From Siphonodentalium dalli (taxonomy: Eukaryota; Mollusca; Scaphopoda; Gadilida; Siphonodentaliidae), in contig CP136063.1 in the NCBI GenBank assembly GCA_032622095.1, positions 215,715,982-215,779,981 on the forward strand: a stretch of DNA of 64,000 nucleotides, given 5' to 3'. Shown piece after piece: positions 25,101-38,200 of the stretch. The notes beneath the pieces were generated by a model. That model ran no database searches. It was not told where the DNA came from and saw only the letters and a list, made by a program, of their open reading frames with translations. A program made the position numbers and the translations under genes. Every line of letters starts with the position of its first letter. Within the stretch, counting starts at the first letter, position 1.

Positions 25101-28100
25101 CACTTTTTTTTCTTGTTAACAAGTGAAAAAAATTAGAGGAGACCTTAAGAAAGAAAATTAGTGGGGTGAAGTTAAGTCCTGGGGGGGGTGCAGAGGTCGA
25201 CCAATATCTCCTGGACTACATTCATTGCTTATAGTTATTAGAAATTTAAGCATATTTATTTTCATGATGTAATGCCTAAAAGGCAATAGAAAAGAGATTT
25301 TATAGATTTTTTGGAAAATTGTTCCATAAAGTTATCTACGCATTATAGAATTCTTCTATAAATAAATAAAAACTCTCCCTTCCTCATCCAAATTTGCATA
25401 TATACAGTAATGCTCTAAATAATTGACTCCTTAACCACAGCAGAAAGCTGAGAGCTTTCCTATGAATGGCAACAAGCCATATTTCCGAATAAATCCTGAA
25501 AAGTTACCCATAATTCTGCTGTGGTTAATTAGGGCATTACTGTAATTGCCTGAGAACACAGGAATCTCTGCCCAATGGCCTTAGGTCCGATTCAGATTAT
25601 ACCCGAGTTTCTTTTTAGGACACATATTATAACGAACCATAGCTGGACGCTTTGGGTCGTATATAGACTAGATCTGATTTTGTGACGTCACCAATTATTA
25701 TCTAATAAGATGCTGCTGTTTTGAATTTTGCGACCACTTTTGTCGCACAGTATATCGGTGGGCTTAAAGCATTAATGTCGTAATCGGAAAATCTTGTTAC
25801 TGTGTCTTTCGATTACTGGTATTACAAATGAGAATTATGAATATTGAATTACAATGTAAGTTCATTCATAGAGCGACAGTTTACCCTTTATTGAGAAAAT
25901 AAGACACAATAAATAACGACACAAAAGTAAATACAGTCTATCCTCTCCATATAGTATCTCAGCCCCAGCGTCAAGAAATATGTAGGTTGAATTCATTAAA
26001 AAAAATTCCCATTCCCCTATAACTATTTTCACTTTGGTGTTGGTAGTTTATACCATGTATAGTCTAGCTGTCAATCAAGACTACCCGGAAGTCTGATTGG
26101 CCTAATTTTACTCCAATTACTTTTACTGATAATCAACCCAGGAAATATAGGCTTATGTGAATTTTATTTGGAGGGAATTAATACCAGGGAATCTATAAAC
26201 TGATTTTGCTAAAAAAAAAAAGCCACATATACCCTCGTGTGTGAGTGGTTTTGCTTTGGTTTGTTAACCCTTTACCCAACAGAACGGCCCTGTGCCAATG
26301 CATTCTCTTATATATGCGAGTCGACCATAGGTCGCCTCGCATATATAAGAGAATGCATTGGCTTAACACATATTAAAAATTCTAAAATTGTCAAAGAATG
26401 TAGAAAAATATTATAAAAATTGTTAAAAAATGTAATAAAAAATTCTAAAATTGTTAAAGAATGTAAGAAAAAATGGTAAAAAGTGTTAAAAAAAGAATTG
26501 TTTTAGGCCAATGCATTCTCTTATATATGCGAGGCGACCTATGGTCGACTCGCATATATAAGAGAATGCATTGGCACAGGGCATAACTGTAACTATCACA
26601 ATGTGGTCAAGGAGCCGGTTCCAATGATATCCATATTTGTATGGTTCTATTGAGACAGACCGAAGATATTTTAGGCTGTTGAAGCTTTATTTGGCCGGTT
26701 TTGGCCGGTTTGTTGGGTAAAGGGTTAAATACAGCTAACTAGTTGTTGTATATTAAATACATGTATGTACTCTTACATGTACAGTGGTTGACTGGTATAT
26801 TTACCAGTATAACAGAATCAATATATCAAAATAATATCATCAAATCAAATCATATCTAAATAATTAAAATTTGTTCAACTATCTGGTTTCTGCAGCTTAA
26901 GGTATGTGATTTTGATTTGTTGAGCAACCATGATAAGTCTCCTTTAACCCTTTACCCAACAGAAGGGCCTTGTGCCAATGCATTCTCTTATATATGCGAG
27001 TCGACCATAGGTCGCCTCGCATATATAAGAGAATGCATTGGCTTAACACATTAAAAATTATAAAATTGTTTAAGAATGTAAGAAAAAATGGTAAAAAGTG
27101 TTAAAAAAGATTTTGTTTAGACCAATGCATTCTCTTATATATGCGAGGCGACCTATGGTCGACTCGCATATATAAGAGAATGCATTGGCACAGGGCATAA
27201 CTGTAACTATCACAATGTGGTCAAGGAGCCGGTTCCAATGATATCCATATTTGTATGGTTCTATTGAGACAGACCGAAGATATTTTAGGCTGTTGAAGCT
27301 TTATTTGGCCGGTTTTGGCCGGTTTGTTGGGTAAAGGGTTATAGCTCCAGCCTCCATCTGATTTGGTACCATAACATCCGTAAGTCTTATGCCCAAAGAT
27401 TATGGGATTGAACCAAGGAACCCAGGCGTGGCAGTTCAACACATATATTGACTTTAAAATATATAATTTTGACCAGGTTTGCCTTTTTATGATCCTTTCA
27501 AGCCTTGAAATAGGGTGTCTGTCATTTGCAGAATGAGGTCCTCAGAGGGTGAATTTAGTGATGCTACCCCGCATAGTGGGCTAGCATCACCAAATTCACC
27601 CTCTGGGAACCTCATTCTGCTGAGATGTAAGCAGAATGAGGTCCCCAGAGGGTGAATTTGGTGATGCTAGCCCGCTATGCGGGGTAGCATCACTAAATTC
27701 ACCCTCTGGGGACCTCATTCTGCAAATGACAGACACACTATTTCAAGGCTTGGATCCTTTACTTATATGCATGCAGGCTTATTTCTGCTACATTAATTTT
27801 AGATAGTCATTGGGAATTCATGGCGCCTGTGAGCTACATGTATGAATGATGCTTTCTTGAAAGCAGGTTTTAGTTTTTGGTTTCATGTTTTAGCTTAAAG
27901 GTACTAAATCCGAACAGAGGGTCCCCATCTCAACAGATTCCAACAACAACAATCCGATCAGAGGGTCCTATATTACTATTTCTTTGGCTTTGGGGGTAAA
28001 AAATATTTGATTCGAGTCGAGGAACCCATCAAACAAAGCTCAGAGTTATTAGATATTGATTTTTGAAATTTGTTAGTTTCTCGAGATGACTACTAATAAT

Positions 28101-31100
28101 TGCCGTCAGTTTCGTAACCTGCGCGAGATGTGTACACCAAAACACTATTCAAACAGACAAGGATGGATAACTCTAAAATCAAGTGGTAATAATAACCCAA
28201 TTTTGACTGAGTTCTGGGCCAGAAAGTATTCCCGATAATGAAAAATAATAAATTTCTAAAATCGATATCTACCAAATTTGAGCTTTGATGGGTGACTTCC
28301 TCGACTCGAATCAAATATTTTTGACCCCCGAAGCCATTGAAATAGTAATTGAGAGGAGTTTTATCGGATTGAGTACCTTTAAAGTCGGTTTTGATTGAAA
28401 TTTTGACTGTCTTTGTTTCAAATCAGATGGAGGACCTACTTCGGTATACCAGTAGTATATGTAGTTATTATGTGACCAAATTATACATGTATATATCTAA
28501 TATCTAGAGTTTATTATCTTGATAAGAGTAGTTACATGTACCAGTATAAGGCCTGAATAAAATATTTGCTAGATTTTCATTACAGCCTGCTCCTCAAAAT
28601 TTTTTATTTGCCATAAATCTTACGTCCTGATGAGACAAGGGATCTGGTACATAACACTGATCCTAATTCATGGAGTTCCTACTGGAGTTCAAGTCTAAAA
28701 TAACATTTGAAAGCATCGTTATAATTATCTTTAGTCATTGAATAATTACAAGTTATTTTTTACAACCTTCTTGATTCATCCCCAGTGAATCATAAAGAGT
28801 GGTAAGGATGCAAAGTTGATGATTCAGATACATACATTAATGCCCTAAATAATCAACTCCTTAACCACTGCAGAATTATGGGTAATTCTGCTGTGGTTAA
28901 GGAGTCGATTACTTAGGGCATTACTGTAGTGGACATGTACCATACATCTGTGGGAGACAATCTATAACATTCCTCCAATATTTTGTCAAACAAATTATCA
29001 GTTAACTTGTGGACTCAGGTATTGTATTTAACAGTCATGACATATCCACCTGTCTCTTTTGAAAATATAGCAAGTGTTTTATGCGCACAGATTATAAGGT
29101 AGAAGGCACTGTTTCATACATTTTCAAAATAGTGTGTGAAAACTGACTTATTTGAATGTTTTAGCTAACTGGTCTCATTTTTTAGCCAGATCCCAATTAA
29201 TGTGCTAATTTAATTTTGTCAATTAACCTGTTCACTGATAAATGACATGTATGCTGGGCTGTTGATGTTCTGACAATTTTGCCATGGAAAAATCTAACAG
29301 GAATGTTACGAAAACTCTACAACTGATTCCATTGAAAGACTATTATCATACCCAATCCTGAAACATAATAAATTGTTCAAAACCACGAGATACATTAGTT
29401 CCGCTACACCAATCTGAGTTCCGGCTATGAATGATGGCCGGCTGGCCGCCTGCTAGTCCATTAAAGTAGGTCCATACTCAGTACAGACATATAGTAGCCA
29501 AGAGGTTTATTCACGAAATACCAAGTTTGGGAGTTGAAGTGTATCAATATTATCATAATTGTCATAAAGTTGTGATCCTTATATACTATCAGTCACAAAA
29601 TAATGCCATTATTTTGTACAATTCTAATGCATGGCTCTATTGCATACTTATAAATAATTATCCTACCGCTTGAGCATGGCTTCTCAATATAACTTGAGAA
29701 CATGTATTGATAATTCTATGTTCTTAACCAGGTTTACATGTATGTAAAAAATTTTTACTGACATCCACATTTTCTGTCATTGTGTCATTTATATCAACAT
29801 AAACACTGACATGTTTTTTTTTTTAACTGTTTAGCTATACATGTATTTTGCTCAGCAAAACGATGCTGTACATACTAAACTCTATACTGTCTATGATACA
29901 TAAAATATTACTGGTATATATGTTATGAATGACTGGTTTATTGCAGTATATTAACAATTTTGCTTAATGTTATTAGTTTTCTTTTGATCTTTTGAGCTAA
30001 ATATACATATAGTTTTAAGCTTGTTCATTTTCAGGATTTTACTAATACATGTTTAACCCTTTACCCAACAGAACGGCCAAAACCGGCCAAATAAAGCTTC
30101 AACAGCCTAAAATATCTTCGGTCTGTCTCAATAGAACCATACAAATATGGATATCATTGGAACCGGCTCCTTGACCACATTGTGATAGTTAGTTATGCCC
30201 TGTGCCAATGCATTCTCTTATATATGCGAGTCGACCATAGGTCGCCTCGCATATATAAGAGAATGCATTGGCCTAAAAAAAAATCTGTTTTTAACACTTT
30301 TTACCATTTTTACTTACATTCTTTAACAATTTTATAATTTTTAATGTGTTAAGCCAATGCATTCTCTTATATATGCGAGGCGACCTATGGTCGACTCGCA
30401 TATATAAGAGAATGCATTGGCACAGGGCCGTTCTGTTGGGTAAAGGGTTAAGCTTGTTCATTTTCAGGATTTTACTAATACATGTTTAATATATATCCTG
30501 CTTTGAAATATATTTACAAATTTTAGTTGCTTCAACTTCGCAATGTCTTTACATTGATAGTACCACCAAATTCATTTATTAAACATTTAATTGAATTCTA
30601 TAAAGATGAGAAGAGACAATTAAATGCTCAAATAACCAACTGAATTCGTGTGCATAAGAAAAGCGTTCAAAATATTAATTTGTTTGAGTTACATGTTTAA
30701 GTATTTGTTAATTTGCAGTCAACGGAGTGATTTAATTTGGAGAAATTCAATGTTTCACTTCAGATGTCATATCGACAGACCATAACATTCCATATCTGTC
30801 GCGGAGAAAATATAATCAATGGTATCTGAATTATAATCTCTCAATAAAGTCATCAACACCCACACAACTGCTTGTAATACAGACTATAAGATGGTATGCT
30901 TCGGGTCTCATTGTCGATGGACCTTTCCTCAGCTGTCAATCAAATAATTGTTGGCAGATATATTCTACCAATCAGCGACTGAGCCGGTCATAGCTGCATT
31001 GAAAATTATTTGTCCATTCTATCCGTGCACACTTTCGGCAAGCCTTGAAATAGGGTGTCTGTCATTTGCAGAATGAGGTCCCCAGAGGGTGAATTTAGTG

Positions 31101-34100
31101 ATGGGATCCTCATCTGCTGAGGTGTAAGCAGAATGAGGTCCCCAGAGGGTGAATTTTGTGATGCTAGCCCGCTATGCGGGGTAGCATCACTAAATTCATC
31201 CTCTGGGGACCTCATTCTGCAAATGACAGACACCCTATTTCAAGGCTTGACTTTCAGTGTTAAATTGCCTATTTTCAAACAACTTTGTTGTTGTCAAATC
31301 ATAACGGACTGAAATTTAGATTTGAACAATGATGTTGGAAGTTCATCCATGATTATAACACTGTTTTTAATTCTGTGTGAATTTCGTTATTATTTCCACA
31401 ATGGTCGTTTGTTGAACTTATTATCTGATCATTTCCTATGGGAACTACCCAGTACATGTACTCATCAATGAGTATTTAATATAGATAAGGTTAATGCAGA
31501 GATATCCAATAACATTAAAGACAAAAATAATGTACAGTAATGCCATAAATAATCAACTCCTTAACCACAGCAGAATTATGGGTAACTTTTCAGGGTTTAG
31601 TCGGAAATATGGCTTGTTGCCATTCATCGGAATCTCTCACAGAGCTTTCCGATGAATGGCAACAAGCCATATTTCCGACTAAACCCGGAAAAGTTATCCA
31701 TGATTCTGCTGTTGTTAAGGTCTCAAGGAGTCGATTATTTAGGGCATTACTGTATATTCTCAGGTGTATTATAGCACATAGGCAGGCACTGTAAAACTAA
31801 TTAAACTATTTCGGCAAACATCTTGTCGCCTAGCAACCATGAGCTCATCCCACTAATGAATATGTGTGGAAACCTTCATTGTTGAAAACTCTTGCATGGT
31901 CTTTGTTTCGAAATGGCTCACATAGCTGATCACTATCGGATGATACGTCCCACCATGGATATAGATAAGCTAACATACAGTAATGCCCTCGGGAAGAGCT
32001 TTCCGATGAATGACAACAAGCCATATTTCCGACTAAATCCTGAAAAGTTACCCATAATTCTGCTGTGGTTAAGCAGTCGATTAATTAGGGCATTACTGTA
32101 GCTGATAACTATCGGATGATATGTCCCACCATGGATATAGATACTTATTGTCTGTCGATAATCGAAGTGTGAAGTTGAAATTGGGAGAAGAACAATTTAT
32201 ATGGATTAAGATGCTACGGGAATATAACAAATGACTAGTAGTTTTTGACAACATAAACTATATAGCCTCTCACACCAGCTTAATGTAGGTGTTATTTCCA
32301 ATTAAAGCACCACATTAACACAAACCTTTTACTTTTCACCCCAAAGTAGGTGGATATTATCCAGCGCCAGGTAATATTTGAAATAATACATTTTGTTATG
32401 ATTTTCGTCTTGTATTGTTTTAATATACACTAGTACATATACTTCTATACAGAAATCAGCATGTTTAATTTAGCCCATAGGAATCGGATATGTCTTATCA
32501 CATCTGATTTATATGGTTTAGCACATTTTGTTTCTTTTATAAATATTTTTGCAAAAGTTAAATATTGTTTTGTTTTTTTTATCTGAGAAGATATACAGGA
32601 TCTTCAACAAATTATGTTCCATTATTAGATTTTTCTAAATTATTTTGAAGTTTTTGATTCACAACAATATTCTGTAAGATTTGGAAATGAAGTAATTGAT
32701 CGACACAAAAATATTTTTATTGGGGAAAGATATCCTGCCATGATTATTAATACTGACATACATGCGTGTTTGTGAAATTATAATGGTGACCAGCCTAGAG
32801 GATATATATTGTTACTCTTATTTGGCCAGGAAAACGTGAATGCTCTTTGCTTTTTCAGCATGCCCTACATGTATGCCCTACATGTATGCCCAAACAGGAG
32901 AAAAAAATGAGTGGGTATCAGTGTAATACTCTAATTGCAATTGTAATGCATTATGTCATTCATCAGATAATATTATGAACAGCTATTCAGTATTAAACCC
33001 CTCTGTTATCTGGTATTCACCCCATCTGCTAACTGAATTGATATTCAGTATTCACCCCCTATGTTAACTGACATTCAGTATTCACCCTATGTTAATTGGT
33101 ACATGTATTCAGTATTCACCCCTATGTTAACTGGTATTCAGTATTCACCCCATCTGCTAACTGATATTTAGTATTCACCGTGTGTTAACTGGTATTCAGT
33201 ATTCAACCCCTATGTTAACTGATATGCAATATTCACCCTCTCTGTAACTGGTATTCAGTATTCACCCCTCTGTTAACTGGTATTCAGTATTCACCCCCTA
33301 TGTTAACAGGTATTCAGTATCCATCCCCTTCTGTTAACTGGTATTCAGGATAAGGGGATGACATCTTCATGTATGGACATGTCCATAGTGTGCTGGAATT
33401 ACAAATTACGCAACACCATGTTGATATACAGTATACGTAGTCAGTGTGTGATCACTTGATGATTTCTTTCCCCTTTAAAATTACATTTGAAATGTATGAA
33501 TTAGATTATATTACGACTGTGCTGATTGATGTACAGACATAAAGCCAGTCCAGGTGAACAAACACCTTGAATTGAATATGGCCAAACATTGAAGTATCTT
33601 TAGTAAAAAAAATAAAATATTTGTGTCTGTTATTCAAGGACCGGGTTCATCTGCACTGGCTCTAAGATCTAACAATGATTGAAGTATTGGGTGTTGCTTG
33701 CTGAAGTAAACATATTATGTGCTCATAATTCCGGCTGCTGCTGGCTTAAGCCCCATATACAACCTGCCTGTGACAATTGTAGAGTCTTCCAGAGTAAACA
33801 ATGGAAATAAATATTTATTACAAACTTCATGTAGTTCAATTATTACATGGAACATATTAGATTTATTATTAATATTTGCTAAATTTGTGATAATTACTTT
33901 TTATGAACTCAATTTTTTTCTTCAAAAAATGTTTTCTCAAATCAGGGTCAGAAGTGGCAACTCTCTTAATTCATAGAGAAAAAAATTCCAGCCAAATTTT
34001 TTTATTTTCTGGTGGTGCTTTAAGTCAGAAACTGATATTACCTTCCCAATGGGTATGCAATGTCTGGATCACACTTCAATTTTTCCTTTTGTAAACAACA

Positions 34101-35204
34101 ATTTGACTAATTTTTAAGGAACAGATGACATCCATTATAGTCATGATAAAATGAGTGGTAATAATAGTAATATCATGAGTTTCTGGGCATTACAGTTCTA
34201 TTAGTGGCCCTTCAGAAATGATTAACAGCCCTCCATCCAATTAGTGTCCCCAGATGAATCTAATAGAATGTTGGACAGTTCATCATTTCTATCAGGCTGC
34301 TGATTAACCCTTTCATGATGGCAGTTGCACTGGTGCGGCATTAAAGATCCTGTGCCAGTGCATTCTCTTATATATGTGAGTCTCCCATAGGGAGCCTCGC
34401 AAATATAAGAGAATGCACTGGCTTACAAAGTCAAGGTAAATGTTTTATTCTCTTATATATGCGAGGGTCCCTATGGGAGACTCGCATATATAATAGAATG
34501 CATTGCCACCGGGTTTTCAACAAATTTCATGGAACTCCAGACATGGAAGGGTTTACTCATTAATCCCAAATCATGTTATTGTTATATTAGTTCAGTTGTT
34601 AGTTATCAGTATTAGTTCAGTGAAATGTTTTCAGTTTTTAGGACTCCACCTCTCCCATATTTTTACTTCTACACTTTTAACTTTTTTTTAAACATGACAT
34701 ATTATGTCCATCTGTCTGTCTGGCCATTCGCTTTATTCATTTCCTGAATCCGGATGACAACTTTAATAAGTTTACTAGCACAAAATACAGGTTAAGTTTG
34801 AATTCAGGTTCCACCTGCCAATTTTCACTGGAGTTACGACCCTTTCTGTTGGAATTTGCACTTAATTTTCATTTACGGATGATAATTTTAGTAGTTCTGA
34901 AATTTAATGTGTCTTTTTTTTATTTGAAACCCGAGAATTGCGAGCACATGATATAGTGCAGGCAAGAAGTGTGTTAAAGCAGCCTATCATGTTCAAACAT
35001 AACTTACATTATATATCGCTTTAAATAAATGATATTTCAGTTTACAAGTTACAGTATTTTTCACAATTCTGCCCGAATTATACATATTATAGGTTAATTT
35101 GAATCTATTTTGTTATAATTCTGTTTATATACAAGGTATATTCTTCAAGAACTTTGTTACAACATGAATATATCATCATGTACAACAATATGGGGAAAAG
35201 GCTC

Positions 35205-35239
<35 letters not shown>

Positions 35240-38200
35240 ACCCCAAAATGTTAAAATTTGGGTGCTTGTACGGCTATGAATATAAGCTTATTTTTATCCT
35301 GTAATGTGGAAAAGGCTAACAAATACTAGGTTCGATGTTAAGTTTGAACATGATTGAGGTCTCTTTATATTGAAATTTCCTGTCAAATGTATTAACAACC
35401 ACAGGTTTGGATTTGGAAAATGTCATGTGTATTTTCAGAAAGCACCTGGCTTAACCCTTTGGCAGGTGAGTACATCATATATGACGACGTCAGATCAGTG
35501 GCTGAATTTATTTTACAAATAAACTGAGTATTATAACAAATTAAACATACAAAGAGCATTATTATTATGGATGAATATTTATCACTACAGAGTAGTTATA
35601 TTCCCTCTGACGATAGCTACAGCAATACTCCCCCTACTGATAAACCTAAAGTGGACACACACTCCCTATTCCCATAAACCCAGAACAGACAATACTCCCC
35701 CTACTGATAAACCTAAAGTGGACACACACTCCCTATTCACATAAACCCAGAACAGATCGCTTCCAATGTCTTGGCTATTTAATTTGAATAGCCTATATTA
35801 TTATACTCAATGCTGAACACTCTGTGCACAGATCGCTTCCAATGTCTTGGCAATTTAATTTGAATAATCTATATTATTATATTCAACAATGAACACTATG
35901 TGCAAAGAACATATCACTTCCATTGTCTTGGCAATTTAGTTTGAATAATCTATATTATTATACTCAGCAATGAACACTATGTGCACAGAAGAGATCGCTT
36001 CCATTGTCTTGGCTAGTATATAGTTATTCTAAGAAACTCCCCTGTTATTGCGCGTGTATTGTGGTATTATTTCTGTAGTATAAGGGTGGCCATTTTGAAT
36101 TTTTTTTACATGGCAATCATGCTATTTTCTTTTAATTTCTGCGAGTTGTCTCTTTAAATTGCGAACAAAAGCATCCTTTTGTATAATTATAACAGTACTA
36201 GCCTTTATTGAGCATCGTAGGTGCCTGCTGCCACACACATTTTAGACCGAGCCTTCATTTATGTGCCCATTTTGATCGTTTAAACATTTTGATTTAAAAA
36301 AAAGAAAGGTTGTAATCGGTCCAGGAGTCTGGGAGAAAAACGCGAACAGGCAGACAAACATAGTTAACATACCTTCTCCTTAGCTTTTCCTAAGCTTATC
36401 CTAAATTACACTTTTATATAATATCAATCTGCTTATGAAAAATAATTTTTTGAGACTCTTTTTCCATGTTATATACTCGCTAAAATGATATTACCATAAA
36501 GCTACAGTAAACGACATAAATGATGTTCCACCTGCCAACTGTAAATCGACATAAATGTCATTCTACCTGCCAAGGGGTTAAGTTGTGTATTCTACTTGAT
36601 GTATGTTGGTATACCTACTAAAAAATTTAATGTGTTCACCCTTTGTACCAGTAGCATGTGTTTGAAAATCAGTGAAGCATAGTATTTGTATGCTGTTATT
36701 CATGTGTGTTTGTTTTTCTTTTGAATTAACCCTTCCATGACTGGAGCTTCCTGAGATTTTATGAAAACCCTGTGCCAATGCATTCACTTTTATATGCGAG
36801 TCTCCCATAGGCAGCCTCGCATATATAAGAGAATACATTAGCCTAACAATATTTACCATGACCTTGTAAGCCAGTGCATTCTCTTTTATATGCGAGTCTC
36901 CCTATGGGAGACTTGCATATAGAAGAGAATGCACTGGCACATGGTCTTTAATGCTGCACCAGCGCGTCTCCCATCACGAAAGGGTTAACATTGTTTAACT
37001 TTTGCACTTTGTTACAGAGGTCATTACTAAAAGACGATGGCACTAATTTTACTAATGTGGTTTTCTATCATTCTGACATCGGATGCAGACATACATGTTA
37101 TAAATATGCATGGAAAAAATTGTTACAGCTCATGTACTCCTAGTGAGCGGTGTCATATTTACAGCCATAGGTATTTGTATATATTATATATTCACTGGGC
37201 TACAAACATAATGGTACTATAATTATGTTATTACGCATTCATTTGTGAGCGTGTGTTATATTTGGCATATAAAAGCCTTGAAATAGCGTGTTGACATTTG
37301 CAGAATGAGGTCCCCAAAGGGTGAATTTAGTGATACTACCCCGCACATCAGGCTATCATCCCCAAATTCATCCACTGGGGACCTCATTCTGCTATGGGAG
37401 ACCTAGACATCGGTTTAAGTTCCCAGATGATAAAGATGGTGATGTGCACCCATTGGGAACCTCGATTATGCATTATGTCATCTGCTAATCTGGGGATATA
37501 AGAAACTAAACTAAAAACAAAAAATATATTTTCTAAAAAAAAAAATTAAAAAACTTTTTAATTTGATAATGAAGATACTTTCTGGAGAAGATGAGGCCTA
37601 AGAATAATATAATGAGGTCTCCAGTTGATGAAATTAGTTATGCTAGCCCCCTGTTTGGGCTAGCATCACCAAATTCTCTGGCGACTTAATTCTGCAAATG
37701 TCCAGCACCTTATTTTGAGGCCTGCTATGATACTTTCATGGCAGTGACTACAAAATCAATATATCTTGCAGTATCGTTCATGGCTGTTTACACCATTGAG
37801 GCTTTAACTTTACTGACATTCAGCCATCAAAGTATATAAATCCACCATAAATAATACATGTTGCTGTGGGATATGCCCGCTATATGATGCTATTATAACA
37901 AAATTGTCTGAATAAAATATCCACTGGGTGCTGCCAAGCCTTGAAATTGTGTGCCTGTCATTTGCAGAATGAGGTCCCCAGAGGGTGAATTTAGTGATGC
38001 TATTCCGCATAGTGGGCTAGCATCACCAAATTCACCCTCTGGGGACCTCATTCTGCTGAGTTGTAAGCAGAATGGGGTCCCCAGAGGGTGAATTTGATGA
38101 TGCTAGCCCGCAATGCGGGGTAGAATCACTAAATTCACCCTCTCGGGACCTCATTCTGCAAATGACAGGCACACTATTTCAAGGCTTGGGTGCTGCTGGG

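Noticed and set aside
30015-30489. 42-bp flanking repeats as LTRs of a tiny retroelement
   Set aside because: They lack TG...CA ends and sit outside clear CCC...GGG transposon termini with TTAA.
32985-33348. CRISPR-like array
   Set aside because: Units are directly tandem without unique spacers in a eukaryotic intron; it is a minisatellite.
35207-35236. C-run as a functional G-quadruplex element
   Set aside because: A plain homopolymer near no exon; length is error-prone in assemblies and no other support is visible.
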